Part shown: piece by piece, positions 46,601 through 60,600 of the stretch
How positions within the stretch are numbered: the first letter of the stretch is position 1
Layout of the letters: each line of letters begins with the position of its first letter
Assembly: GCA_033060915.1 (NCBI GenBank)
Contig: CM065392.1
Span: 10,583,501 to 10,647,500, forward strand
Origin: Euryodendron excelsum
Lineage: Eukaryota > Streptophyta > Magnoliopsida > Ericales > Pentaphylacaceae
DNA: 64,000 bases
Direction of reading: 5' to 3'
Program-made: the position numbers and the translations under genes
Notes under the pieces: generated by a model
What the model was told of the DNA's origin: nothing
The model's input: only the letters and a program-made list of their open reading frames with translations
The model's database searches: none

Positions 46601-49600
46601 CCAGTTTGCCCAACAACTTGACCAAATTAATGGTTCCTACAGTCCTTGGCATCATATGTGTAAAGAGGAAATTAATATGTTGATCTTTGGAGGTGGGGGT
46701 TGATGGATTCCTAGTTTAGAGAATGCTAAGGTCAACTTCAACTCTCAGTTTTTCTTGAGATCTAGTTTCTGAACTTGCTCCTTTAAGCCCATCTCTGCCC
46801 GCCGCCCGCCGCCGCCCCCCCCCCCCCCCCCCCCCCCCCCCCAGGTGTGCATGTGGCCCTTCTGAACCAACACACTTAACACAAAAAGATTAAAAAAACA
46901 GACATTCTTAAAAAATGCATGGCTTGGATAAATGTTTTATAATGCCCTTCTATTCTTTGAATTGATATCTAGCATCTGGAAATTGTTCTTGATTGAAAAT
47001 CTACTGTACTATGACATGAAAAATGTTATTTCTGATGATGGGGGACTTCATATATCTTTTGACACTCCCCCCAGATTGAGTTTTGCTTTTTTTCTTTCTC
47101 TAATATGTCTTTATTCAAGAAATATCATTTAACTCTGGTTGCAGACGGTAAAGAAGGGGGACACTATTTTTGTGGGGCAGTATCTCTTCACAGGAATTGA
47201 AACCACCTCTGTATGGCTGGAGGTGAAAACTATACCTAATACACTTCTCCTTGCATACTTATTGGAAGTCTGGATTTGGGTGCTCATTTTGATCTGCTAG
47301 TTCTGATTCCTATCTTGTAGGTTTTGGAGACAAGGGGTCCCGATATCATATGTCTAGTGAAGAACAGCGCAACCCTTGTAGGCTTTATTTTTACCATGCA
47401 TGTTTCCCAAGTCCATATCCATTTGCCTACTTTAACTGACATTGATAGACAGGTAACACTAGGTTCATTCAAAACTCCTTATTTTTCAAGGTCCTTCCCA
47501 GTAACAAAATTTCATTTCTTTTCCATCGAAACGGCTTAAACATTTCTTCTTCCTATGGGATTGAAACGAAACATTAATGAAATACCGAAATTTCAATTTT
47601 TCCACTGAAACATTTCGAAAAAAATAGAAATGCACCAAAACGCTATGAAACATACCGAAATAATGAGTTGTTTCAACATGTATTTGACACTTTCAATCTT
47701 TGCATGTGGCTTCTTTCTTTTTTTATTATAAATATTATTATTATCATATTCTATGTTATCTTTAATATTTGATGAAAGATTTTATTTATTGTCACTATAA
47801 TTAATTTAGGCCAAAATTTCAAGATAATTATTTGAAAAGAAATGTAAAAACTCTCAAAGAATCTTGTTATCACATAATATCAACATTAAATTAGTATCTC
47901 TTTATAACAATAAAACTTAACTCTCAAACTCAATAAATTAATGATTGATGAAATTACTAAAATCAATATTTTTAAACTATTTTATAAATACTTATTAGCA
48001 CTTGCTATTCAATGCTATCATAGTTTTTTCTTACGTAAATGACTATATTGCTCTCAAACATCTTCAATTATTAACTTTGAGCTTTAGAAGTATACGGATG
48101 AATTTATGTTCATGTTTCCAAATGTTTCGTTATGTTTCCATTATTTTTCTTCATTTCTATCATGTTTCCAATTCGGTTTTGTTGACGAATCCTTAGGGAT
48201 TCAGTTGACTTGGAAATAAATAGGGAGATTTATTTACCTCTAAACTTGAGATTGTACAGCCTGTAAAATTTGTATATTTCATTCCTTGGGTGCTATTAGT
48301 TAGGACTTAATTTCTAGGGATTGTTTCTAATTTTGGGTAGTCATAGTTTCCTAAAATAGTGATGATTGTATTCTATATATTTGTACCTTTTTCTTATAAA
48401 TAATACAAGCAATATCAACTTGATGGTATCAGAGCCTTTTTTGAAATTCAAAAATTTCTGAGGAAGTTGTCTGGATTATCGGCCTTCTTTTTTGGTATTC
48501 AGAGTTTTTTATTTTTGGGGTTATCGGTCTCCTCTGGTTTTTTCATTACCGATACAGACCATCGGCCTTAATTGCCAATATCCATCCACAGTGTTTTTTT
48601 TCAGCACAACCTTCATTGCTGATTGCAGAATATCTTTTTGGCCTTCATTGCATTTAACCACTAATCCTCTATAACCTTCAAGTGATTCAATCTTTGCCCA
48701 AATTCCACGATGTTTGTCACATTTGAAACTACCATTTTAACCAACTCGCAATTAAACCAACCTATTCAGACCTCACGTGGCGAATTTCAGAATATACAGT
48801 CATCATATCGACTCAATGGAAGAAACTATCTGATGTGGTCTCAATGGGGGAGGACATTTGTGAAGGGAAAGGGAAAACTCAACCACTTGATTGGTCCTGT
48901 GCCAGGGGAAGATGATCCAAAGTTTGAAGCTTGGAATGTGGAGGACTCCTCAATTATTTCATGACTTTGGAATTCGATGCAACCAGAGATAAGTGGAACC
49001 TGCATGTTTTTTAACACTGCCAAAGACATGGGACACCGTGAAGCAGACCTACTCCAAAGTTAAGGATACAGCCTTGGTTTATGAAACAAAAACCAAGATT
49101 CACTCGATAAAACAAGGTACAATGTATGTTACGGAGTATTGTAACACTTAAAAAAGTTTATGGCTTGAGCTCGATTACTATCAGAACTTTAAGATGAAGT
49201 GCAGTGAGGATGCCGCTATGATGATGAAATTTATGGGAAGTGAAAGGACTTATGAGTTCTTGGCTGGCCTCAATGTGGAATTTGATCAATTCGGGTGCAA
49301 GTGTTGGGAAAGGAAGTTTTACCTTCTTTGAATGAGGTATTCTCCATCGTACGCACTGAAGAGGAAAGGCAGACTGTGATGTTAGACAATCCCCCTGATG
49401 AAAGATTTGCCTTGGCTGTGGTTAAGTCATCATACCCAAACAAATTCAATGGTTTGAACTCAAACAATAAGAACACGCCGTAAGTCAATGAAGAGGATCT
49501 TTGGTGCACCCATTGCAAGAAGCCAAGGTATACCAGGGAGAAGTGCTGGAAATTGAATGGAAAACCACCTTTTGGCAAAAACCACAACTCTAAGCAGTAG

Positions 49601-52600
49601 TACAACACACAAGGCAGCCAGGCAAATATTGCCCTTGCTGATGAACAACCTACTTAAGACTCAACTAGCAGCAGCTCGGAGATTAGGACACTAAATAAGG
49701 AAGAAATTGAAAAACTTCGAAGCTTGCTTACTTCAATTGACAAACCGGTTGGTTCATGTTCATTTGCACACTCAGGTAAGTATTCTATACCTCAAGCTCT
49801 TGGTGTCTTAAAGGACTATAATTTGCATGCAACCTGGGTAATAGATTTAGGTGCAACAGACCATAGGACCAACTCACCACATCATTTCACGTCATACTCC
49901 CCATGCCAAAACTACAAAAATACGAGTTGCTGATAGAACTTTTGCATCTGTGGCAGGAAAAGGAACCATCACTCTTACACCTTTTCTGTCTTTAAACTCT
50001 TTCTTCATGTGCCTAAACTTTCTGTAATTCTTTTGTCCATACATTAGATTACAAAAGACCTAAATTGTAAAGTGTCATACTTTCCCAATTATTGTGTCTT
50101 TTAGGAATTGGTTATAGGGAGGACGATTGGGCTTACTAAAGAGAAGAAAGGACTTTACTTTCTGGATATCTGTGATGACAAGAGTAGTAGTTGTCTACCT
50201 TTGACTCATTTCTCTGAAAAAATCTCACCAAATAAAGCACAAATTTGGCTTCATCATTTTTGCTTAGGGCATCCTTCGTTTTCTGTATTAAAGATTCTCT
50301 GTCCTGTTTTGTTTCATAATTTGATAATAAGTCTTTTCATTGCGAAGTGTGTCAGTTTGCCAAACATCATCGTGTTTCATTTCCATTAAGTGATAATAAA
50401 TCTTTATATCCTTTCTCTTTGATTCATACTGATTTATGGGGACCTTCTAGCATTCCAAATATTACTGGAGCTCGCTGGTTTATTTCTTTCATTGATGACT
50501 GCACTCAAGTTACTTGGTTTTTTCTTATGAAAAACAAATCTGATGTTCGTTCTATATTTCCTCTGTTTCTTAAAATGATTCGAACTTCAGATAAAAAATA
50601 TTAGATCAGACAACGGGAGAGAATATTTTAACCAGATTTTTTCACAATTTTTTCAAAGGGAGGGAATAGTCCACCAATCTTCATTTACTGTTACTCCACA
50701 ACAGAGCAGAGTTGCAGAACGAAAAAACCGTCATCTTCTTGAAACAACTAAAGCCCTTTTATTTGAGAAACAAGTGCCTAAATCCTACTAGGGGAAAACT
50801 GTGTTGACTGCAGCTTATCTTATAAACCGACTACCATCAAGGGTATTGGAAAATAAAACTCCAGTCAGTATCCTTTCTCAATTCTATCCTGAATTCAACA
50901 AGTCTATCCTATGACCACCTAGAATATTTGGTTGTGTATCTTATGTTCACAATCATGTACACAACCGGGATAAATTGGATCCTAGAGCCCTTAAATGTGT
51001 CTTCCTTGGTTATTCCTCAACCAAAAAGGGGTATAAATGTTATCATCCCAATTCAAAAAGGTTTTATGTCTCCAAAGATGTTACCTTTGCAGAAAACATG
51101 TTATTCTTTGGTAAAACTTTTCTTCAATGGGAGCATTTATTGGAAGATAAGTTTGATTTGAATCTTGTTTTTGATAATCTTGATGAAACACATGTTCTTT
51201 CTGCCAGTTCTCTTGTTCTAGCAAAAACATCCTTGTCTCCAGCAGAAACCAACAAGAATCTTGATGAGATAACAAAGAATGATGGTACTACCTTATCACT
51301 ACTAGTGTATTCACGAAGGAAGAAGTCTGAGCCTGAACCGATGCAAGACCAAGAAGCCGAACCAGTAATAGTTATTGTGCATTCTTCTCCATGCTCAAAC
51401 CCTCTTAAGCTTACAGACCTTGATATACCAATTGCCCTTAGAAAAGAAAAACGAAAATGCACTCAACACCCTATAGCAAACTTTATCTCCTTTGATAGAC
51501 TCTCTCCACCACATAAATCATTTCTCGCAGATTTACACAGCATTAGAATTCCACAAACAATCCAAGAGGCATTTAGGGATGAGAAATGGAAAAAAGTAAT
51601 GAGTGAGAAATGAGAGCACTAGAAAAAAATGAGGCATGGGATATAGTTGAGTTGCCAAAAGGGAAGAAACTGGTAGGGTATAAATAGGTGTTTACTGTAA
51701 AGTATAAAGCTGATAGGACCTTGAAAAGATATAAAGCTAGGCTTTTGGCCAAAGGCTACACTCAGACATATGGAGTAGACTATCAAGAGACATTTTCTCC
51801 AGTCGCAAAAATGAATACTGTTAGAGTATTATTATCTTTAGCAGCTAATCTTGGGTGGTCCTTGCAACAATTTGATTTTAAGAATGCATTCTTACATGGT
51901 GATTTAGAGGAAGAAGTCTACATGGAGGCACCTCCAGGTTTCACTGATAATTTTAGAGATAACAGTGTGTGCAGGTTGAAGAGAGCCCTATATGGGTTAA
52001 AGCAGTCACCTAGAGCATGGTTTGGGAGATTTACTAGTGTAATGAAGAGCATGGACTTCAAGCAGAGCCAAGGTGACCATAACCTCTTTATCAAATGATA
52101 AAAATTGGTAAAGTTACAATCCTAATTGTTTATGTTGATGACATTATTGTAACTGGAGATGACTTTGAAGAGATTTAGAAACTCAGGAAGAAGTTGGCCA
52201 AAGAATTTGAAATGAAGTAGTTAGGAAAACTAAAATATTTCTTGGGAACTGGAGTAGCATATTTTAGAAATGGCATCTTTATTTCTCAACAGAAATATAT
52301 CCTTGATCTTCTTAAATAGACAAGTATGCTCGGCTGCAAGCCCTCAAACACTCCTATTGAGCAACATCACAAACTAGGAGAAGCTGCAGATAATGTGACA
52401 ACAGACAAGGGGAGATATCAAAGGTTAGTTGGGAAACTTATTTACTTATCTCACACAAGGCCCGACATTGCCTATGACGTAAGTGTTGCCATCCAGTTCA
52501 TGCATTCTCTGAAGGATTCCCACATACAAGCTGTTTACTGGACCCTACAATACTTGAAATCTACCCCTGGGAAAGGTGTTATCTTCAAGAATAATGGTGA

Positions 52601-54612
52601 ACTGAGCCTAGAAGCCTACACAAACGCAAACTGGGGTGGATCAGTAGTGGAACGTAGGTCAACATTTGGTTACTGTACCTTCTTGGGAGGAAATCTGGTG
52701 ACTTGGAGGAGTAAAAACCAGGACGTGGTAGCCAAATCAAGTGATGAATCAGAATTTAGAGCTATGGCACAAGGAGTTTGTGAACTGTTGTGGCTAAAGA
52801 TTATCTTGGAAGACTTGAGAATCAAGTGGGAAGGAAGCATGAAGTTGTACTGCGATAACAAGTCAGCAATCAATATAGCTCACAATCCGGTACAACACGA
52901 TCGCACAAAACATGTGGAAATTGATTGGCACTTCATCAAGGAGAATCTAGATAGTGGCTTAATTTGTACTCCCTATGTCTCAACAGATGAGCAACTTGTG
53001 GACATCCTCACTAAAGGACTACCGAGTCACCTGTTTCAACATATTATAAGTAAGTTGGGAATGGACAACATTTATTCATCAGCTTGAGGGGGAGTGTTGA
53101 CGAATCCTTAGGGATTTAGTTGACTTGGAAATAAATAGGAAAATTTATTTCCCTTTAAACTTGAGATTGTATAGCCTGTAAAATTTATATTTTTCCTTCC
53201 TTGGGTGTTGTTAGTTAGGACCTAATCTAGGGATTGTTTTCTGATTTTGGGTAGTCTTAGTTTCCTAAAATAGTGGTGATTGTATTCTATGTATTTGTAC
53301 CTTTTCCTCAGAAATAATACAAGCAATATTCAACTTTAGGTTCCTAAACATTTCCATTTCCGAGCCTACCCCGTGGACCAAAACGAAATTTGATCCTTAG
53401 GTCCTACCTTACGAGATGGTTCCTAGGGAGTTGTTAACTGCAGAAAATTGTATAGCTAGCAACTAGTTAAGGCTTTATATCAGTATTTGAGTGATTAAAC
53501 CTGTCTACCTAGCAACAATATTCTACATAACGAGGGAAATGAATTTGCAAAGAAAATGTTTCATACTTTCGTGAGTATCTAATAAAAGATTGAAACCCAA
53601 GAAATCCCAGAGGATGAAGAGTTTTGCAACTTAGGCTTGATTCTTCCTAGGAAGGTGGAGATTGGAAATATTGTCACGCAAAAAAGTAAGGCGGGATTGG
53701 TCCGCTGGAGAAATGGTTTGTCATATTGTCCATCAATGTGCACTGTGAAGCTACAAAAAAAAAATATTTATACAATAGCTTCAAGACCATCCATACTCTA
53801 TGAGATTAAATGGTGGGTAGCTACAAAACATATTCATAAAATAAATGTGGTCGAGATGCAGATGTTTAGATGGATGTGTGTAAGAGAATAAAGGATTAAG
53901 TTAGAATGTGAAACAGTAAAAATAAGAAAATTGTATATAAAATGAAAGAAAACTTACTAAATGATTTTTCCATGTGCAACAAATATGAACAACTATAGCA
54001 GCAAAGTGGACTCACTATACACATTGAGGGAAATGCAAAGGGAAGCAGAAGACAAATCAACATGCGTTGAGATAGGAAGAAAAACCATAACAACCTGTAG
54101 TTCAATTGAACTTATAGCCCTGAATGATGAAGTAAGATTCATGTAACCGATGCCAAATAATGGGACAAGGCTTTGTTGCATTGAGTATTCTTCCAGTCAT
54201 CTTTTGCCTGCTTGGAAAGTTTTTGACCTTCTGTTATCATGGAGTATAGGAGTGTAGAATTAATTGTAATTCTCTTTGACTAGAGATGTTTTAAGTTCAA
54301 GTTGGATTTCACCTTGTGTATTTATTTCTCTCTTGTTCTATGGTATGTTGGATGCTTGATTATGTTGCTACTGTTAATCAGTTATTTTCTTTTTTTTTTG
54401 GTCACAAAATTTGTGTGTGAAAATAAGAAATAGGTCGATCTTTTAATTTTCTATTGTAGAAGGAATTTTTTCATCAGTTTAGAGCTCCTATTGTCTGACT
54501 ATTCTCCCTTCTCTGTCAATATTCTTACCTGGAAAAGGCTAAAGAATCTGACAATAGGTTGTGATGAAGATAATAACCATTAATTGCTAGATGTTTGAGC
54601 AATATTATGCTC

Positions 54613-54671
<59 letters not shown>

Positions 54672-57600
54672 TGTAATCAATATAGGCTATATCAAATTGG
54701 GGGTCCCATAACAAAGTCGACTTCATTTCACTTTCATATACAAGGCATGCAGAAGATGTTCGAGAGGTCAGTTTCCTTTTCTTGTCCTTATTGTTTTTGA
54801 AAATATTCTTTTGCTTAGGCTTTGGCATCATTTCTTGCTGTTAAACAAGAAATAGTTTTACTTTTGTTTCTAAATTGAGATATGCTTGTCTTGTGTTGTA
54901 GGCTTATAGCTTTAAGTTGCTAAATGTTCGTATATAACCATGTCATGGGGATTAAAGAACGAAAATGTCCCTGTCAATACCAAGACGAAAACAGTCTATG
55001 ACACTTAGGGTACTGTATGAATCTCAGCTTTCTTAAAATATAATTTCTCCCTTCTAGTTTAGAGAAATTGCATTTAGATATCTGTCCCTAAAATTATTGA
55101 ATATTAGGCATATGTACATTTACACAGGTTTTGTTTATGTTTCCAAACATTTCCATGCTTTTCCAAAATCTTTTTTCTTGTTTCAATTATAAACACAGCT
55201 AGTATTCAAACATGCTATTGACAACCAATGGTATTATTGTTGAAACATTTCCAGTTGCTCTCTCTCTAAATGGCCATAGTGTGCACAAAACGATCTTTCA
55301 TAAAATCAAACTCTCCTTCCAAACTATAAAGCTGTGCTTGGGAATTTCAACATTACAACTTTTGTCACTTTAGTAGAACCTGCCAGTTGCCATATGACAA
55401 CCCAGGGATGGACTTACAGTTCGGCTGTAGGGGGCCATGGCCCCCCTACTTTGTCAAAAATTGTAGAGGCCTAGCTGAAAATCTATGAACCCCCATCATA
55501 ATTCAACAAATAATCTCCCATTGCTGTAAATTTTTTAATATTTTGGCCCCCAAAATTGGAATACTGTTTCTGTCCCTGGCTGCAACTATGTAGTTCATTC
55601 TTTGACACTGTCTAGGAAAGAATGGCATGCCTCACAAACTTGTCATAACAATCACTATCCTTTGCAAATCCCACAAAACCAGGATGGAGCCCATGAATCT
55701 TAATTTCAATGTCAACCTATTATTTTCTGCAAACCCATTCTTAATGCACTGAATCTTCTTTCTTAATCATTTTTTGATGCATGATTCCTTTTTTTTTTTG
55801 CTTGGCCTTCATGCATGATTCTCTATTTCTACATTATACTTGCCAAACTTGATTGGATAATTTCCCTAAGATTACTGAACAAGAGGAAATTTCTTAAACA
55901 ACCATTAATTCCAAAAGAAATAATAAGATTCTTAGATCCTCAAATGAATGCAAGGGCCTAGAAATTGACATGTCATAAATTGGTAAGCTGACAAGAGTGC
56001 TTCTGATCAAAATATTTGGTCACATTCCAATAAAATTTGAAAATACAGGTTTTAATTCATAGATTCATCCATGAAGAGTTTTACAAGGCTCTGAGATTAC
56101 ACTTCTATTACCTTCAAATACCAATCATCAGGAAAAAAATTATTGCTAGTTGACTATATCTGTAAGGTCATAGAAGTAGAGTATTCGTCCAAACTGAATG
56201 CAGACAGTTGCTCAAAGTGGGACTTGAATTAATGCCTTTGCTTCTAATCAGGGAATTACAATCACATTTTCTTGAGAGCATTTCTGGCTGTCGGATTATG
56301 TGAGATGTATGCCACTCGAATTATTAGATTTGCTTGTAATCCAGCTGCCACTACGAATGGCAAGGACGAGTTGAGCTATTTGATAGGGTCTCCAATATGT
56401 ATAGCATTTCGTTATTTGGACTTGCATACTTGAGTATGGTTTCTTGTGATACCAGCATAACTTTCTATATCTAACAGTGCTTTTGGGAGAATTCATGGTT
56501 AGCTCTCAATTTTATCTTGTCAAAACAAATTTGATGGCAGCACAATAGCTGTGCTGATTGCATAGAACATGTTGGCCTGGTTTTTAATGCTACCTAATAT
56601 ATCACCATTTATGCCTTTGTTGCTGTTAAAATTTTCCACTTTTCCCAAGAAAGAGGAAGCGAGGGAGACCTCAACTTCGGAGTTGTTATCTTGTTTCTGT
56701 TCTATAATTGGTTCCTTTGTTCTATGGACTCGTTTTTGTCACATTCATTTCAGTGTCGCATTCAACTTCGCCTGGTTTAAGTGTCGCATTCATTTAATCC
56801 ACCAAGTCTTTAGGCCACCAAAACATGGCTAAATTGTTACTTTTCATACTTTTTAATCTTCTTTCTTATTTAAAATGGAATTTTTATGTAAAATAAATTG
56901 GTATGCCCTTGTGAAGCAACTATTTCATGAAAGTAAAATAATGACAAATTTTATGTACACCTTATAATGAACTTGAACTATCTTACAAGCTTTATGAGTG
57001 CATGTCCAACTAGACATGTTGGATACACATCTTATACCCTTTCCCAAATGTCATGTCTAACATGGGTACTTTCTCACATTTAGAAGTGTCATGTAACCCT
57101 TAAGCTTTTCGTTGACTGAGTGGGCTCCTCTATTGAATCTGTCATAAAAAGTGGAAAAACTCTCCAGCAGACACTGTTTAAGTGTGTGTTGATTCTAATT
57201 CTAATAAAACGGACATGCTCCACTCTATATTGGTCCAGATGCCACTAGTGAACTAGAAGTACTGGAGAGTATCATATAGCAATAAGCATAATACAAATAT
57301 CAGATCATGATTTCTTATCTTCCTTCATTGAGACATCTATTGAAGCAAGTACTTTTTTCTGCTGAGTTCCTGCTATTTGTCAAGTCAAATATTTATTAGT
57401 ACCTGATTGAGAATGTGTTCATTTTTGTGGGAGCCAGCAAGATGCTAAGAAACTGCCATGTTTTTGAGTTTTCAAATCATAACAAATTGTTTTGTCAATT
57501 AGATGCATATCTAGAGCTAATCTCACAATTACTATTTTCAACAGCTCAGGGCCTTCGTTAAAGGCCATAATCTTCATGAAACTCAGATATTTGCAAAGAT

Positions 57601-60600
57601 TGAGACAGTGGAGGTAAGCTAGGCTTTGACAATAGAATTAAATTCCTGAGGGAAATGGTAGGGTCTCTTTTCTGTAATTATAGTTTTGACTGCAGTGTTT
57701 TAATGTTGGCTGGGTAAACTGATTGTATGTACATTGCTCTATATATTGCCAGGGACTGAGACATTTTGATGAGATCCTTCAGGAAGCAGATGGTGTTATC
57801 CTTTCTCGAGGGAATTTAGGAATTGACTTACCCCCAGAAAAGGTTGTGAATCAAATGGAACTATCACCATTAACATTAGACAGTTCTTAGCTTCTCTGAT
57901 AACTTAATTTCTTTATTAATGACTTCTTAATCATTGTTCCATAACAAGTGAAAGGTAGTGTTATGATTGGAAAAGGCAATAGAACACAAAATTTACATGG
58001 ATGACCATCCTCCACTTGAGGTTGGAGGAAAAACTAACAAAGCAATGGAATGATGGAATCTTGCAAAACTATCACTCAACCTTTTATTTTAAGTTCAGTA
58101 CCACCCATGGAACTTTTTAGATAAAACAGATCAATTTGTAAACCTGTTTGCTAGCAACAGCCAAATTTTGTGGCCCTTGCCATCCAAGTGCTCCAAATCT
58201 TGTGCTTTTAGTTCAGTTTGATTCAACAATTGACTTCTCTTACACAGATAGAGATCTCCGGAAACATCTATAACCTAACTTTTCTTTCTTCTATCAAACT
58301 CAAAACTTTAGTTTCTTAACAAGTTGAGGGCTCAATAGCCTCATTAGTCATCCATCTTTCTTGTGCAGCTGTTAGAATTACTGGCTTGTTGTTTTCATTT
58401 ATAAAGCTAGAACCAGATACGTGACCCTTTTTAAAAGCTTCTTGAACTTTTAAATTACGAGATTTGTTTAAACATTTTTGTTCATCTTATGCATATCTTT
58501 GATTCTTACAATGGCTCCATTCAATGCAAAAGGAATTTAACTTAGCAATTCTAGTGATTTTTCTAGGATGATATAACAAGTGAACTAAAGTTGTTGGCTT
58601 GTTCTTATTTATCGCAAACTTTGGTTGCTAGTGTCAATGAGCAATAATATAACTTAAAGCAGATGTCTTAGTTGTTGGTCACTTTTCTCCTTCTTATCTC
58701 TGTTCTACGTTTAAATTACATGCACCAGGATATACACTTGACTCTGTCCTGTATCATTATATGTCTCTAAACTGTTTGACCCAGAGATTTTGAATGGTTC
58801 TTTCGATCCATGATATGGAGTCCACTTTTTTCTGTTTGAGATAATGATATTGCTGTTACACCTAGGACTTCCTTCTCTTCTATTAAGTCAGTTGCTCGGT
58901 CAAGGGATAATATGTTTGGTTTCCTGGTATTTATAATTGTATGGGAAGGATCCAATTTCTATCCCCTCCCAAGTTCCTAATTTTTTTTACTTAATTATTG
59001 GTGTGTTTAATGATTATAGAGACTGTAATTTATCGTCTTTTCTTCTTCACCTTCCTCTAGACATGGACAAGGTTTTTTCTTTTACTCTACATGTCTGCAA
59101 CAGTTCATCCTCTCGTTGCAACACAGTGATATGAATCTTTTCTCCTGATGATTAATTAAAATATTTCTATTCTCTACTAACTTTTGAGTTCCAAATATTA
59201 CTCTAGACTTACTCAAGTTCTTTTCGACTTTTATGGAAATTCTCCTTTTCCATATTATATTTATATATATTCTTCCAATGTTGTAGAGAGAAGTTGAAAG
59301 AAAATTAAGTTTTCTACCTTTGCAGTACTAATGCCCTTCAATCAATAATCTAATTCTTGGCCATTACCTTATATATGTACCTTGTAGTGCTTATTTATGA
59401 TTTATTAAATAGAATCTTTTCTGAGGCTCAGTGTTTGTTTTATTTCTAGGAAAAATTATGCTTTAAAATGGTTATTATATTTATGGAACCATTAAGGATG
59501 CTCTTTCGGTTTTACCCACCTTCCATTACTAAGGCATGAATCAAATCAGCATAGAATAAACTGGTCGGGTTTGGTTAGAGAGTCAACTATACTACAATCG
59601 TGCTCACAAACATGCTGGGATTCAGTTCACCTTTTGGTGGTACCATTATGGAGCCTACTAAGTGACTAACTTCTAATCTTCACATTTTCGTAGAAGATTT
59701 TCTTTTAATTGGCTTATGTTCTCACCTTCACTCATTCAGGTATATCAGTTGTTTTGGGTCCTCTAATCTCTCTTCTTGGGTTATTGACATACGAGCCTCA
59801 GCACATATGACCGATAGGCCTGCTTTTTTCCTCTTTTCTTCCTTATACATCTAAGTCTTATAGTATTCCTTTTGATGATGGTCTTGCAGTGTTTCTGGTA
59901 CTGGAACAGTTGAACCCACACCTGTAATCATATGTTCATTATATTCCTAAATTTCCCTTGTATGTTTGTAAATAGGGCTCTCAACTGTTCGAGAACCTTT
60001 TATCCTGCTTTTGTTTCTCAAGGACTTGAGGCGAAGCGGACAATAGGTAAGGGTCATGAACAGGATTGTCATTATTTCCTTGATCATTTTCTGAGCTTAG
60101 TGGTATGGCTCTTCATACTAGAATGTTCTCACGAGTACCATTGTTGCTTGTTCATCCCTCCTTGAAATCCTTACAATTATTGCTTTTATCTTGAAAATAT
60201 ATTTCTAACTTAGGAGTGTGAAGTTTCTTAATTAGGTAAGCATGGGAAAGTTTTATTCTTACCAAGGTAAGTAGCTGCTGGTATCCTCTTGAGTTAGTAC
60301 AAATTGACATATAGGCCCATTTAGGGATAAAGTATGTTGCTTCCATTGCATTCTGAGAATATTAATCACAAATGGCCAGGCTGTTTTTGTGTTTTTTGCA
60401 AGTTAGTATGCTAGCTTAAGGCTTTATAAGCATTGGAGTGTTTTAGAGGTGCTTAAGTCTTACTGTGATTCTCATGGTATTATTTATCAAACTTCCCGTG
60501 GTTATCCTTGATGTAGGACAACCGTAGAAATCTTAGCTTAAGGTTGCCTACTGTTGATTTTGTGGTGTGTTTAGGTTAGCAAATTTTATAGTGTTGGGAT

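Larger units (their letters stand above)
48180..53338 (+). mobile_element. Ty1/copia retrotransposon, 5,159 bp, coding region broken
   Basis: LTRs of 244 bp each (48180-48423, 53095-53338), about 91% alike by eye, starting TGTTGACGAATCC. The PBS TGGTATCAGAGCC (48424-48436) abuts the 5' LTR; the polypurine tract TTGAGGGGGAG (53084-53094) abuts the 3' LTR. Flanks GGTTT/GGTTC (48175-48179, 53339-53343) are a 5-bp TSD with one change. The order gag, integrase, reverse transcriptase, RNase H is the copia order. Several in-frame stops and frameshifts break the polyprotein, so the element is not autonomous. It lies in sense in intron 6, inside the TIR element. Confidence 0.93.
47499..53401. mobile_element. 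second GAAACG-family TIR element, split by a copia insertion
   Basis: The left part is 47499-48179 and the right part 53339-53401, about 740 bp together without the copia. The ends CAGTAACAAAATTTC and GAAATTTGATCCTTAGG are inverted; flanks TCCTTCC (47492-47498) and TCCTACC (53402-53408) look like a 7-bp TSD with one change. The interior repeats GAAACGAAACATT- and ATGTTTCCA-type sequence as in the copy at 44582-44945. Confidence 0.6.

Noticed and set aside
54591..54800. 69-codon frame that runs through the CT repeat into exon 7 sequence
   Set aside because: The frame is a shadow. The pyruvate kinase frame of exon 7 is shifted and fits both splice junctions.
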